Shown here in pieces: positions 24,518 through 33,321 of a stretch of DNA of 37,636 nucleotides. Each line of letters opens with the position of its first letter. Position 1 is the first letter of the stretch. The notes beneath the pieces were generated by a model. It was not told the DNA's origin and searched no databases. It worked only from the letters and a program-made list of their open reading frames with translations. The DNA is taken from contig JBBING010000015.1 in the NCBI GenBank assembly GCA_037444005.1, forward strand, positions 1 to 37,636, given 5' to 3'. The translations under genes were made by a program, and so were the position numbers. Origin of the DNA: DATLZC01 sp037444005. GTDB lineage: Bacteria > Chloroflexota > Dehalococcoidia > DSTF01 > JACRBR01.

Positions 24518-25606
24518 TCAGGCGGGGACGAACTCGAGTTTGGGCGCCGTCGTCAGGACCCGCAGGCGGCCGCCTTCGATGACCGCCTGGTCCTCGATGC
24601 GCACACCGCCCCAGCCCGGGATGTAGATGCCGGGCTCGATGGTCACCACCATGCCGTCCCGTAGCACGTCTTTGGAGTCGCTCCCCAGGCGCGGCGCTTC
24701 GTGGATCTGGAGTCCGACCCCGTGCCCGAGCCCGTGCCCGAAGCGCTCGCCGTACCCCGCTTCACTGATGACCCGCAGGGCGATGTTGTGCGTCTCTTCG
24801 CCCGTCATGCCTGCGGTGACGAGCTCCTCGGCCGCGAGCTGCGCGGTGAGCACGATGTCGTACACCCGTTTGAACTGGTCGTCCGGCTCGCCCAGCACGA
24901 TGGTTCGGGTCAGGTCGGACATGTATCCCCCCAGGTTCACGCCCATGTCGATGACGACGCCTTCACCTTCGCGGATCGCATGGTCCCGCGGATAGGCATG
25001 GGGCAGCGCTCCCCAGGGCCCCGCGGCCACGATGGTGTCGAAGGAGAGCCCGTCGCCCCCGTGCTCGCGGATGTACTTCTCGATCTCCCAGGCGACCCGC
25101 TTCTCGGTCCAGCCCGGTTCGATGCGCCTGGCGACATCGACGAACGCTTCGTCGCCGAGGAGCACCGCGCGCCGGAGCGCGTCGATCTCCTCGGGTTCCT
25201 TGATCGCCCGGAGCGCTTCGACCAGGTCCGTCGTCGGGACGAGCCGGGGCCGCTCGCCCGAGGGGAGCGACTGGACGCACTTCCGCAGCAGGCGATGGGT
25301 GTGATAGCTCACATCCGCGGCTTCGAAGGCCACGTCGATGGCGCCGAGCGGCCGCAGGAGTTCGGTCATCCACTTCTCGAATCCCCCGACCGCCTTGTGG
25401 AGCCGGAAGGCCGGCGCCTGCGTGGCCGACTGCTCGAAGTAGCGAAAGTCCGTGGCGATGACGGCGTCGTCCCGGGTGATGAGAAGCCACCCGGCGGAGC
25501 CGGTGAACCCGGACAGGTACCGGCGGTTGTGCGGATTCGATATGAGCGCAGCGTCCAGGCCCAGCTCGTCGAGCCGGGCCCGTAGCTTCTCGATGCGATG
25601 CTTCAT
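24518..25606 (-). CDS. pepQ: Xaa-Pro peptidase, M24 family
   Basis: A 362-residue M24 metallopeptidase that removes the residue before proline in peptides. N-terminal creatinase-like domain to about 130; catalytic pita-bread domain with metal ligands in VIDMG, MSDLTRT, HGLGHGVG, TIEPGIY and RIEDQ, all intact. ATG start. It lies between aroQ and efp as in Bacillus subtilis yqhS-yqhT-efp; pairing a prolidase with EF-P joins two proline-related functions. Confidence 0.95.
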   Translation of the reverse strand: MKHRIEKLRARLDELGLDAALISNPHNRRYLSGFTGSAGWLLITRDDAVIATDFRYFEQSATQAPAFRLHKAVGGFEKWMTELLRPLGAIDVAFEAADVSYHTHRLLRKCVQSLPSGERPRLVPTTDLVEALRAIKEPEEIDALRRAVLLGDEAFVDVARRIEPGWTEKRVAWEIEKYIREHGGDGLSFDTIVAAGPWGALPHAYPRDHAIREGEGVVIDMGVNLGGYMSDLTRTIVLGEPDDQFKRVYDIVLTAQLAAEELVTAGMTGEETHNIALRVISEAGYGERFGHGLGHGVGLQIHEAPRLGSDSKDVLRDGMVVTIEPGIYIPGWGGVRIEDQAVIEGGRLRVLTTAPKLEFVPA

Positions 25607-25677
25607 CAGGGAACCCTCGTGCCCATGGCGAACCGGATGCGGCTCATCCTACCGGGCGGCGCATCGGCGAACCAGGC

Positions 25678-26118
25678 CTACGGGCGCGCAGCCGCCAGCT
25701 CGACCAGCGCCTCGAGCGCGAGCACGTAGCCGATGGGGCCCAGGCCCGAGATAACGCCCCGGCAGACGGGAGCGGTGACGCTGCGACGCCGGAACGGCTC
25801 GCGCGCGTAAATGTTCGACAGGTGCACTTCGATGGCGGGTGGCTCGATGGCTGCCAGGCAATCGCGGAGCGCTAGCCCGTAGTGCGTGAGCGCGCCGGGG
25901 TTGATGATGACGCCGCCTGCACCGGGCGCGTTCGCCTGCAGGAAATCGATGATGTGCCCTTCGCTGTTCGACTGGAACGCCGTGACGTTGCACCCGAGGG
26001 CGCGGGCCCGCTCCTTCACTCGTTTCTCGATCTCTGCGAGCGTCGTGGTTCCATAGATCTCGGTCTCGCGAGCCCCCAGAAGGTTGAGGTTCGGTCCGTT
26101 GACGAGCAGGATGCGCAT
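25678..26118 (-). CDS. aroQ: 3-dehydroquinate dehydratase, type II
   Basis: A 146-residue type II dehydroquinase of the shikimate pathway, converting 3-dehydroquinate to 3-dehydroshikimate through an enolate. Key residues: Y22 (EIYG) and R17 in the lid loop, NPGALTHYGLALRD for substrate binding and the catalytic His in EVHLSN. The family dodecamer size is normal. ATG 12 nt after the recombinase stop on the same strand. Confidence 0.97.
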   Translation of the reverse strand: MRILLVNGPNLNLLGARETEIYGTTTLAEIEKRVKERARALGCNVTAFQSNSEGHIIDFLQANAPGAGGVIINPGALTHYGLALRDCLAAIEPPAIEVHLSNIYAREPFRRRSVTAPVCRGVISGLGPIGYVLALEALVELAAARP

Positions 26119-26130
26119 GACGCCGGCATT

Positions 26131-27108
26131 CTAACCGGCCTTGCGGCGGGGATGCGAGCCCGCCGATCGTCCCTGCCGGGCGAGCCGCCGTTCGCGGCGC
26201 TCCGCCTCGATGCGCGCGATGGTGTCGAGCGACGCCTCGACCACCTTCCGCTGCCGCTCTTCGGTGACGTGCAGGTACACCTGCGTCGTGTTGACGTTGG
26301 CGTGACCGAGCAGCTCCTGCACAACGCGCAAATCCGCCCCGCCGTCGAGGAGGTGGGTCGCGAATGTGTGCCTCAGGAGGTGCGGATACGCGCGCTTGCC
26401 CAGACCCGCGGCTGCTGCGTACTTTCGCAGCATGAGCTGCACCCGGCGGACCGAGAGCCTTCCCCCGTCGCGATTCAGGAAGAGCGCCCGCTCGGCCCCC
26501 GCCGCGAGCTTTGGACGGGCCTCGCGGAGGTAGCGTTCCAGCGCCTCCCGGGCGGGCTCGCCCATGACGACCATGCGCTCCTTGTTCCCCTTGCCGACTA
26601 CGCGGATCGCCTGCCCGTCGAGATCGACGTCGTCGAGGTCGAGGGACACGATTTCGCTCACCCGCATCCCTGTGGCGTACAGGAGTTCGAGGATCGCGCG
26701 ATCGCGGATCGCCTGAGGCCGCGAACCCTGGGGAGATGAGACGAGGGCGGTCACTTCGTCGTACGTCAGGAACGACGGAAGGCGCCGCGGCTTGCGCGGA
26801 CCCTTCACGTTCGCGAGGGGATTCGCCTCGACGAGACCCTGCGCCTGCAGCCACCGATAGAATCCGCGAGCCGCGCTCACCTTGCGTTGAATGCTGCCGG
26901 GCGAAATCCCGTCGGCGACCAGCCGGGACAGGTACTCCCGGAACACCTGGCGCGATAGCGCCCGCGGGTCGACCTTGCGTTCCTCGAGAAACGCGAAGAG
27001 GCCGCGCAGGTCGCCGTCGTAGTTGCGCAGCGTGTACGGCGAAAGGTTGCGTTCCAGCGCCAGCGCTTCCAGATAGCGGCCGAGCAGTTCGTCCATCGTG
27101 CGCTCCAT
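26131..27108 (-). CDS. xerC: Tyrosine recombinase, XerC-like
   Basis: A 325-residue site-specific recombinase. N-terminal SAM-like core-binding domain (residues 5-90); catalytic residues R149 (ATGMRVSE), K173 (GKGNKER), H243 and R246 (HLLRHTFATHL), H269 (LLGHANVNTTQVY) and nucleophile Y278. Its setting among housekeeping genes fits chromosome-dimer resolution at dif and not a mobile element; no att site or cargo is seen. The C-terminus carries about 25 extra basic residues (ERRERRLARQGRSAG), possibly DNA binding. Confidence 0.93.
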   Translation of the reverse strand: MERTMDELLGRYLEALALERNLSPYTLRNYDGDLRGLFAFLEERKVDPRALSRQVFREYLSRLVADGISPGSIQRKVSAARGFYRWLQAQGLVEANPLANVKGPRKPRRLPSFLTYDEVTALVSSPQGSRPQAIRDRAILELLYATGMRVSEIVSLDLDDVDLDGQAIRVVGKGNKERMVVMGEPAREALERYLREARPKLAAGAERALFLNRDGGRLSVRRVQLMLRKYAAAAGLGKRAYPHLLRHTFATHLLDGGADLRVVQELLGHANVNTTQVYLHVTEERQRKVVEASLDTIARIEAERRERRLARQGRSAGSHPRRKAG

Positions 27109-27135
27109 GGTGGGTGAGGGAGCCGGCCGCCCGAA

Positions 27136-27153
27136 ATCAGGGATTCCCCTGAT
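27136..27153. promoter_or_regulatory. Operator-like inverted repeat in xerC/glycerate kinase spacer
   Basis: ATCAGGG-ATTC-CCCTGAT, a perfect 7-bp dyad with a 4-nt spacer, lies in the 82-nt divergent spacer. A TCTAAT -10-like box for the plus strand follows at 27168-27173. It could bind a regulator of either gene. Confidence 0.4.
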
Positions 27154-27190
27154 CTTTGTCGGCGCGGTCTAATGACGGGCGAAGCGACCC

Positions 27191-28318
27191 ATGCGCATCC
27201 TCATCGCGCCGCAGGAGTTCAAAGGCACGCTCACGGCGTCGGAAGCCGCGCGGGCCATGGAGGCGGGCATTCGGCGGGCTCTGTCGGACGCGCGGCTCGA
27301 TGTGTGTCCCATCGCCGACGGGGGGTCGGGCACGGTGCAGGCCTTCCTGGATGCGCTGGGCGGCGAACGGCGCGTCGCGCGCGTCCACGACCCGTTGGGT
27401 CGGCCGATCGACGCCGCCTGGGCGCTTCTCGGAGACGGCACGGCCGTCATCGAGATGGCGGCGGCCTCCGGGCTCGCGCTGTTGCGTCCCGAGGAGCTGG
27501 ACCCGCGACGCGCGAGCACGTTCGGGACCGGCGAGCTCATCAGGGCGGCGCTCGACGCCGGCTGCGGCAAGGTCATCGTGGGCGTGGGTGGAAGCGCCAC
27601 CAACGACGGCGGGACGGGCGCGGCCTCCGCCCTCGGCGTGCGGTTCTTCGACCGCCGCGGCCGCCCGCTGCCGCCGGGAGGGGCGGCGCTCGCGCGGCTG
27701 TCGCGCGTCGACCTCTCGGGGCGCGATCCGCGGCTCGACGGTGTCGACCTGCTGGTCGCTACGGACGTCACGAATCCTCTGTACGGGCCCGAGGGCGCGT
27801 CCGTCGTGTACGGGCCGCAGAAGGGCGCCGACGAAGCGACGGTGAAAGAGCTCGACGCGGCGCTGGCGCGCCTGGCGAAGGTGGCCGAGCGACAGCTCGG
27901 CGTCGACCTGGCGTTCAAGCCGGGCGCCGGCGCGGCGGGAGGGCTGGCGTATGGACTGTGCGTCTTCTGCGGCGCGCGTATCACGCCCGGATTCGACCTC
28001 GTGGCCAAGGCGCTCGACCTCTCGCGCCGAATCGGTATGGCCGACATCGTCGTGACGGGCGAGGGCCGGCTCGACAGCCAGACACTGCGAGGAAAGGGCC
28101 CGGGTGAGGTCGCCCGTCGAGCGAAACAGCGGGGCGTGCGGACGGTCGCGATTGCCGGCGTCGTCGACCCTTCGTTCGACGGAGGGGCGGGCTTGTTCGA
28201 CGAGATTGTGGCGGCGACGTCGCTGGAGGAAGGCGTACCCGCGAGCCGAGACGACGCCTTCGCCCGTGTGGAACGGGCGGCCGAACGATGGGCGTGGTCG
28301 CTGGGGACTCGCGGTTAG
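27191..28318 (+). CDS. Glycerate kinase (GlxK/GarK type)
   Basis: A 375-residue kinase phosphorylating D-glycerate, by family most likely to 2-phosphoglycerate. Landmarks: N-terminal MRILIAPQEFKGTLTASEAA, IADGGSGTVQAF, VGVGGSATNDGGTG, TDVTNPLYGPEGA and VVTGEGRLDSQTLRGK. ATG with a weak GAAG upstream. It could feed glyoxylate- or serine-derived glycerate into central metabolism, complementing the glycine cleavage genes upstream, but this is inference. Its stop interlocks with that of convergent selB (4-bp overlap). Confidence 0.95.
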   Translation: MRILIAPQEFKGTLTASEAARAMEAGIRRALSDARLDVCPIADGGSGTVQAFLDALGGERRVARVHDPLGRPIDAAWALLGDGTAVIEMAAASGLALLRPEELDPRRASTFGTGELIRAALDAGCGKVIVGVGGSATNDGGTGAASALGVRFFDRRGRPLPPGGAALARLSRVDLSGRDPRLDGVDLLVATDVTNPLYGPEGASVVYGPQKGADEATVKELDAALARLAKVAERQLGVDLAFKPGAGAAGGLAYGLCVFCGARITPGFDLVAKALDLSRRIGMADIVVTGEGRLDSQTLRGKGPGEVARRAKQRGVRTVAIAGVVDPSFDGGAGLFDEIVAATSLEEGVPASRDDAFARVERAAERWAWSLGTRG

Positions 28319-30156
28319 CGGAGCACGCGCTCGTCTCCCACGCGCCGCGTGACGCGCTCGCGGTCGAGGTGCTCGAGGAGCGCCTGGGCGTACTTACGGC
28401 TTGTCTGGAACATGTCGCGAGCCTCTGCGAGCGTGAGGCTCCCCTGCTCGCGGAGCCGTGCGACGATACGCTCGACCATGTCTCGGTAGGCCTCGGCGGC
28501 GAACACGACGCCGTCGCCAACGTCCACGATCTCGCCGCGTTCCGCGAGAAACGCCAGGACGTCGGGCTCCGGCCGCCGGTCGGACGGCGGACTGTACGGG
28601 CGCTCCCGGAGCGCTGCGAGGAAATCGTCGGCGGCGCGCTGCTGAGCGGGCGACAGCCTGGGCTCATGCCCGGGAAGCGCGAGGGCTTCGCCCGCCGCAC
28701 GCAGCGCGCCGGCAGCCGTCCAGCGGTCGACCGCGGCGTCGAACACGGACTCTTTCAGGCGGAGGCGGCTGCGCAACGCTTCTCGGGGCATACCCGTCCG
28801 AAGAGGGAACTGTCGGTGATACTCCTCGACGGCGTCGACAGCCGCGCGCGTCAGCCGCTCGAAGCCGTCGCGCGAAATCCAGACAGGGCCCAGGGGAACC
28901 GCCATCCCGCTGCGCGCGAGCCGTTCCAGCGCCTGTGCGGCTTCAGTCTCGCCGAGCGCGGCGCGGCGGGCGACGGCGGCGGCGCCCGCGGGTTCTTCCG
29001 TCCGCAGGACAGCCAGTGCGCGGTCCTCGGGGGATCCTGCGAGGGCAGCCTCGAGCGTTTCGACGACGGTCTGGTCGCGGCGCCGGTGACGTTTTGCGTG
29101 GGGCGCGACGATGACGCCGCCGCCGACGGTGTCGTTCGCCGTTCGCACCACGAAACGATCGCCGCTCACGACGGCCACCGGCTCCTCCGTCCGGATCTGC
29201 GCCCAGGCCTCCTCTCCCGGCGGGATGGCGTCGCGGTCGAGAAGCCGGATCACGGCGTTCGTCTCGGCGCTGCCCGAGTGGAAGGTCACGTGCAGGTTGT
29301 GCCGAAGCGGCTTGCGCACATAACGGACGGCGCGCAGGCGCACGTCCATGGCGGTGGTGGGCCGCAGCCAACCCGGGGACGTCAGCACCTGGCCGCGGCG
29401 CAGGTCATCCTTGTCCACGCCGGTGAGGTTGACGGCAGTGCGCATCCCCGGCAGCGCGCGCTGCACCTTCGTGCGGTGAGACTGCAGGCCGCGGACGCGA
29501 GCGCGCTGCCCTCCGGGGACGATCTCCACCTCCGCCCCGCTTTCGAGGACGCCGTCGAGCAGCGTGCCCGTCACCACAGTTCCGAAACCCTGCACCGTAA
29601 ACACGCGGTCGATGGGCAGACGGGGCCGGCCGACGTCGGGCCGGCGCGGCGTGTGGTCGAGCAGTCGGTCCATGGTCTCGACGACGTCCGCAAGGCCGTC
29701 TCGCGTGACCGCGGAGCACACGACGATCTCGGCGCCTTCCAACGTCGTCCCAGCGAGGGTCTCGCGGACGTCTTCGCGGACGAGGTCGATGAATTCCGGG
29801 TCGACGAGATCGGATTTCGTGATGGCCACGAAGCCGTGGCGCACGCCGAGGAGGTCGAGGATGGCGAGATGCTCGCGGGTTTGGGGCATGACGCCCTCGT
29901 CTGCGGCGACGACGAGCAGCGCTAGGTCGATCCCGCCGACGCCGGCCAGCATGTTCTTGATGAAGCGCTCGTGGCCCGGCACATCGACGATGCTCACCTC
30001 GCGGCCCGAGGGCAGCGTCAGCCAGGCGAACCCGAGGTCGATGGTCATGCCGCGCCGCTTTTCTTCCTCGAGGCGGTCGGGATCGATGCCGGTGAGGGCG
30101 TGCACGAGCGCGGACTTGCCGTGATCGACGTGGCCGGCGGTCCCGATGACGTACAC
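28315..30156 (-). CDS. selB: Selenocysteine-specific elongation factor SelB
   Basis: A 613-residue translational GTPase that delivers Sec-tRNA to UGA codons marked by a SECIS hairpin. G1 GHVDHGKS (residues 8-15), G3 DVPGHE, G4 TKSD; then beta-barrel domains with GFGTVVTGTLLDG. From about 370 on there are four winged-helix units that bind SECIS RNA, which distinguishes it from EF-Tu. GTG start with GGAGG 8 nt upstream, the SD lying in a GCGGAG-C-CTCCGC palindrome (30160-30172). Its presence supports the Sec reading of fdhA. No selA, selD or selC lies next to it. Confidence 0.96.
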   Translation of the reverse strand: MYVIGTAGHVDHGKSALVHALTGIDPDRLEEEKRRGMTIDLGFAWLTLPSGREVSIVDVPGHERFIKNMLAGVGGIDLALLVVAADEGVMPQTREHLAILDLLGVRHGFVAITKSDLVDPEFIDLVREDVRETLAGTTLEGAEIVVCSAVTRDGLADVVETMDRLLDHTPRRPDVGRPRLPIDRVFTVQGFGTVVTGTLLDGVLESGAEVEIVPGGQRARVRGLQSHRTKVQRALPGMRTAVNLTGVDKDDLRRGQVLTSPGWLRPTTAMDVRLRAVRYVRKPLRHNLHVTFHSGSAETNAVIRLLDRDAIPPGEEAWAQIRTEEPVAVVSGDRFVVRTANDTVGGGVIVAPHAKRHRRRDQTVVETLEAALAGSPEDRALAVLRTEEPAGAAAVARRAALGETEAAQALERLARSGMAVPLGPVWISRDGFERLTRAAVDAVEEYHRQFPLRTGMPREALRSRLRLKESVFDAAVDRWTAAGALRAAGEALALPGHEPRLSPAQQRAADDFLAALRERPYSPPSDRRPEPDVLAFLAERGEIVDVGDGVVFAAEAYRDMVERIVARLREQGSLTLAEARDMFQTSRKYAQALLEHLDRERVTRRVGDERVLR

Positions 30157-30262
30157 GGCGCGGAGCCTCCGCGGCCATTGTAGCGCTCGGGCGCCGCCTC
30201 CCCTCGCGCTTGCTCCAAGGTCGGCGCGGAACGATACTCACCTTCGCCGGAGGGCGGGGAAG

Positions 30263-31456
30263 ATGGACGCGCGAGAGCTCAAGGCGAAGGCCGCGATCAC
30301 CGGGCTCGGCATCACGCCGATGGGCCGCATCTACGGGCGCTCGGCGGACTGGTTCGCCGCCGAAGCGATCCGCCTCGCTGTCGAAGATGCCGGCCTGCGC
30401 AAGGAGGACATCGACGGATTGCTGGTCAACCAGGGCGTCACACCGATGAGCGGCATGGGCGGCCTGGGCATCCAGAATCACCTTGGGCTGACGAATCTCA
30501 AGCTTCTGGCTTCGATGAACGTCGGAGGCGCGACCGCGAACATCATGGTGCAGGTTGCGGCCACGTGGGTGATCTTCGGGCTCGCGACCAACGTGGTCTG
30601 CGTCTTCGCCGACGCGCCGCTGCGCGAGGGAAGCGGCGGAGGGGCCGCGTACGGAGGCGCGTTCTCGCGCCAGTTGCAGCCCCGCGGCATGGGCGGGCTC
30701 TACACTGCCTTCGGGATGGCGGGCGTCAACGCGCAGTACGCGCTCGCCGCCCGGCGGCACATGGCGATGTACGGCACGACGAACGACCACTTCGGGGCGG
30801 TGGCCGTGGCGCAGCGCCGGTGGGCGGCCATGAATCTGCTCGCGGAACACCGGGAGCCCATCACGCTCGAGGACTACCATGCGTCGCGGTGGGTCGTCGA
30901 GCCGTTGCATCTGCTCGACTGCTGTCTTGTGTCCAACGGCGGCGTCGCTGTCATCGTCTCCCGGGCGGACCGCGCCCGCGATCTGCGGCAGCCGCCCGTG
31001 TACATCTGGGGCTGGGGTCAGGGCCACCCGGGCGACCTTCGCCGGAAGGGGTGGGATGTGGACACGCAGACGGGCGCGCCACTCGCCAAGGAGCAGGCGT
31101 TTCGGATGGCGGGCGTGACGCTCAGCGACATCGATGTGCTGGAGCTGTACGACTGCTACACCTACACCGTCATCGTCACGCTGGAGGATTACGGCTTCTG
31201 TCCCAAGGGCGAGGGCGGGCCGTTCGTTGCCGACGGCAAGCTCGGCCCCGGCGGCTCGCTGCCGACCAACACGGGAGGCGGTCAGCTTTCGGCGTACTAC
31301 ATGTGGGGCATGACGCCGCTCTCGGAGGGGGTGATCCAGGCCCGCGGGCACGGCGGCGAGCGCCAGGTCGAGCCGCACGATGTCGTCCTGGTGAGCGGCA
31401 ACGGCGGCATCCTCGACCACCACAGCACCTTGATCCTGAGCCCGCTGGCATCGTGA
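30263..31456 (+). CDS. Thiolase-fold protein lacking the catalytic Cys (SCP2/Ltp2-like aldolase candidate)
   Basis: A 397-residue thiolase-superfamily protein (SCP2-thiolase group). The nucleophilic Cys motif of thiolases is replaced by SMNVGGATAN, the GHP histidine region by SAYYMWG and the C-terminal CxG region by SGNGGILD. The conserved Tyr-containing segments ELYDCYTYT and LEDYGFCPKGEGG are kept. Ltp2 steroid side-chain aldolases also lack Cys and work with a DUF35 partner; the same partner follows here. So a retro-aldol or thioester-binding role is likelier than thiolysis. ATG with GGCGGGGA upstream; the open frame before it is not supported. Confidence 0.85.
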   Translation: MDARELKAKAAITGLGITPMGRIYGRSADWFAAEAIRLAVEDAGLRKEDIDGLLVNQGVTPMSGMGGLGIQNHLGLTNLKLLASMNVGGATANIMVQVAATWVIFGLATNVVCVFADAPLREGSGGGAAYGGAFSRQLQPRGMGGLYTAFGMAGVNAQYALAARRHMAMYGTTNDHFGAVAVAQRRWAAMNLLAEHREPITLEDYHASRWVVEPLHLLDCCLVSNGGVAVIVSRADRARDLRQPPVYIWGWGQGHPGDLRRKGWDVDTQTGAPLAKEQAFRMAGVTLSDIDVLELYDCYTYTVIVTLEDYGFCPKGEGGPFVADGKLGPGGSLPTNTGGGQLSAYYMWGMTPLSEGVIQARGHGGERQVEPHDVVLVSGNGGILDHHSTLILSPLAS

Positions 31457-31470
31457 GGGAGCGGAGGAGG

Positions 31471-31884
31471 ATGCCAGAATACACGCGGCCCATCCCCGTT
31501 GCGGACGAAGCCTCCGCCCCGTTCTACGAAGGGGCGAGGCGACACCAGCTCGTGCTCGCGCGATGCGGCCGCTGCGGGCAGTGGCGGCTCCCCTCGCGGG
31601 AGCACTGTCCCGACTGCTGGTCCACCGACGTGCGGTACGAGACGGCGAGCGGGCGCGGCGTGCTCTACAGCTTCGCGGTCATGCACCAGAAGCTCGTCCC
31701 GGGATTCGAGGACCGCGTGCCCTATCACTTCGCCATCGTCGAGCTCGACGAGGGGCCACGGCTCGTCACCGACATCGTCGGCTGCCCCGTGGAGGCGTTG
31801 CGCGTCGGGATGCCCGTCGAGGCTGTGTACGACGACGTGAGCGAGGAGACGACGCTGGTCCGCTTCCGGCCGCGGGAGGCGTGA
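31471..31884 (+). CDS. Zn-ribbon/OB-fold (DUF35) partner protein
   Basis: A 137-residue DUF35 protein: an N-terminal helix, rubredoxin-like zinc ribbon CGRCGQW...CPDC (near residues 32-50) and an OB fold with GVLYSFAVMHQ and PYHFAIVELDEGPRL. These proteins complex with thiolase-fold enzymes and help bind acyl-CoA. ATG with GGAGGAGG directly upstream, 14 nt after the thiolase-like gene. The next gene starts immediately after its stop (TGA-GTG), so the three form an operon. Confidence 0.93.
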   Translation: MPEYTRPIPVADEASAPFYEGARRHQLVLARCGRCGQWRLPSREHCPDCWSTDVRYETASGRGVLYSFAVMHQKLVPGFEDRVPYHFAIVELDEGPRLVTDIVGCPVEALRVGMPVEAVYDDVSEETTLVRFRPREA

Positions 31885-32538
31885 GTGGCGCCGGTTGGCC
31901 GGACCGAGGCGGTGCGAATCCCATCCGGCCCGCTCTCGCTGGAGGGCGCTCTGCATGTGCCGGAGCGGACACCGGCCCCGGCCGTCGTCGTCTGTCACCC
32001 CCATCCCCTGTACGGCGGCGATATGCACAACGGCGTGGTCCTCGGGGTGTGCCGGACGGCCGTCGAGGAAGGATACGTCGCGCTGCGATTCAACTTCCGT
32101 GGCGTCGGTGGCAGCGAGGGGACGTACGACGGCGGCCGCGGCGAACGGGATGACGTCATCGCTGCGGTCGAGTGGCTCCGTTCTCGCCCAGAAGCGGACC
32201 CTTCGCGCGGATGTCTCGCGGGATACTCGTTCGGCGCGCTCGTGGCGTGCGCGGCCGCGGCTTCCGTGCCCTCGCTGGTCGCACTCGTTCTGATTTCGCC
32301 CCCGGCGGCAGCGCGCGAGCTCGCGATTCCGGCGGACACGCCGACGCTGGTCATTGCCGGCGACGCCGATCAGTTCGCGCCGGCGGACGCGCTGCGCGCC
32401 GCCGTGCCCGGCCACTCGCGGACGCGTCTCGAGCTTATCGAGGGCGCCGACCACTTCTGGTGGGACGGCGCGGAGCGGCTGTTCGCCGCGGTGCGCTTGT
32501 TCCTGCGAGAGACGCTCGCCCCGAGAGGCGCTGGCTAG
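31885..32538 (+). CDS. Alpha/beta hydrolase (dienelactone hydrolase-like)
   Basis: A 217-residue alpha/beta hydrolase. Oxyanion HPHPLYGGDMHN, then FNFRGVGGSEG, nucleophile Ser in AGYSFGA, acid Asp in AGDADQF and His in GADHFWW. The family removes ester or acyl groups; its place after the thiolase/DUF35 pair suggests a CoA-thioester or ester product, but nothing more can be said. GTG start right after the DUF35 stop. The stop interlocks with that of the convergent stress protein. Confidence 0.9.
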   Translation: MAPVGRTEAVRIPSGPLSLEGALHVPERTPAPAVVVCHPHPLYGGDMHNGVVLGVCRTAVEEGYVALRFNFRGVGGSEGTYDGGRGERDDVIAAVEWLRSRPEADPSRGCLAGYSFGALVACAAAASVPSLVALVLISPPAAARELAIPADTPTLVIAGDADQFAPADALRAAVPGHSRTRLELIEGADHFWWDGAERLFAAVRLFLRETLAPRGAG

Positions 32539-33065
32539 TCCTTCAAGTCCTCGGGGCGGCACACGATTACCGGCGCGACCCGCGAGCGGATGAGGGCGGC
32601 GGCGACGCTCCCTTGCACCACGGCCGCCAGGCCCGTCCGTCCGTGGGTCGACAGCGCGAGCAGGTCCGCGCCGATGGCCCGCGCGTACTCGAGGATCGGC
32701 TCCACCGGGTCCTCGGCCATCCGGACGTGGCGCACGACGCGCAGCCCCTGAAACCGCTTCTCGACCGAGAGGAGGTACTCGTCCGCCTCGTGTTCGAGCC
32801 GGGCGATGGCCTGCTCGCGCGTCTCGATGGGAACCTCCTGGACGCGGCCGTGGACCACCGTCGGGGTCGAGACGCCGAGCGTTCCCGCGAACGCGGTCGG
32901 ATACTGCGCGTCGACGACGGGACGGCGGCCCCGGCCCTCCCGGCGGGGCGGATGCACGACGGTCATGAGATGAACCTCGGCGCCGAGACCTCGGGCCAGC
33001 GTTTCCGCGTACGGGAGGATGGCCTCCGATCTCGGGGAACCATCGAGGGTGATCAGGATCTTCAT
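32535..33065 (-). CDS. Universal stress protein (UspA family)
   Basis: A 176-residue USP. Starts MKILITLDGSPRSEAILPYA; nucleotide-binding loop LSTHGRTGLAAVVQGSVA fits the ATP-binding G-9x-GS pattern. The loop at 50-90 is longer than usual (REGRGRRPVVDA). The frame is open upstream but ATG 33065 has GGAGGG 8 nt upstream and gives the family N-terminus. Functions in stress survival by ATP or ligand binding. Confidence 0.93.
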   Translation of the reverse strand: MKILITLDGSPRSEAILPYAETLARGLGAEVHLMTVVHPPRREGRGRRPVVDAQYPTAFAGTLGVSTPTVVHGRVQEVPIETREQAIARLEHEADEYLLSVEKRFQGLRVVRHVRMAEDPVEPILEYARAIGADLLALSTHGRTGLAAVVQGSVAAALIRSRVAPVIVCRPEDLKD

Positions 33066-33220
33066 GGCACGCGCCCTCCACTTTGGAAGGGGTCGCTCCC
33101 AACCGCCTCCGCCTGTACCATACGCCGGCATTGCGGGCTGGCGCGAGCTGCGTTCTTCCTCCATTCGCGGGACGTTCGGCCTTCAAAACGGGCCAGGGAC
33201 GCTTCCGGTCTGATGCGGAT

Positions 33221-33233
33221 GGACCAATGGTCC
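33221..33233. promoter_or_regulatory. Dyad GGACCA-A-TGGTCC
   Basis: A 6-bp inverted repeat around one central base in the 256-nt divergent spacer 33066-33321, about 90 nt before the membrane protein gene. Operator-sized; no regulator gene is adjacent. The rest of the spacer shows no ORF, RNA gene or convincing -35/-10 pair, only TAGGCT (33280-33285). Confidence 0.3.
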
Positions 33234-33321
33234 CCGCGTCACAGGCCGGTCATCCCTCCGACGAATCGCAGGTACACGGTAGGCTTCCTGCGGAGGACCT
33301 AGGGCGAAAAGGGGCGCCCGT

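Noticed and set aside
26131..27108. Tyrosine recombinase as sign of an integrated element
   Set aside because: It sits with aroQ, pepQ and efp, has no attachment repeats or cargo nearby, and looks like housekeeping XerC.
28288..29925. 545-codon plus-strand frame
   Set aside because: Entirely antisense to selB, whose GTPase motifs are intact.
29405..33186. Two minus-strand frames of 672 and 629 codons
   Set aside because: They lie antisense to the thiolase/DUF35/hydrolase operon and in another frame of selB and of the stress protein; low-complexity Arg/Pro-rich translations.
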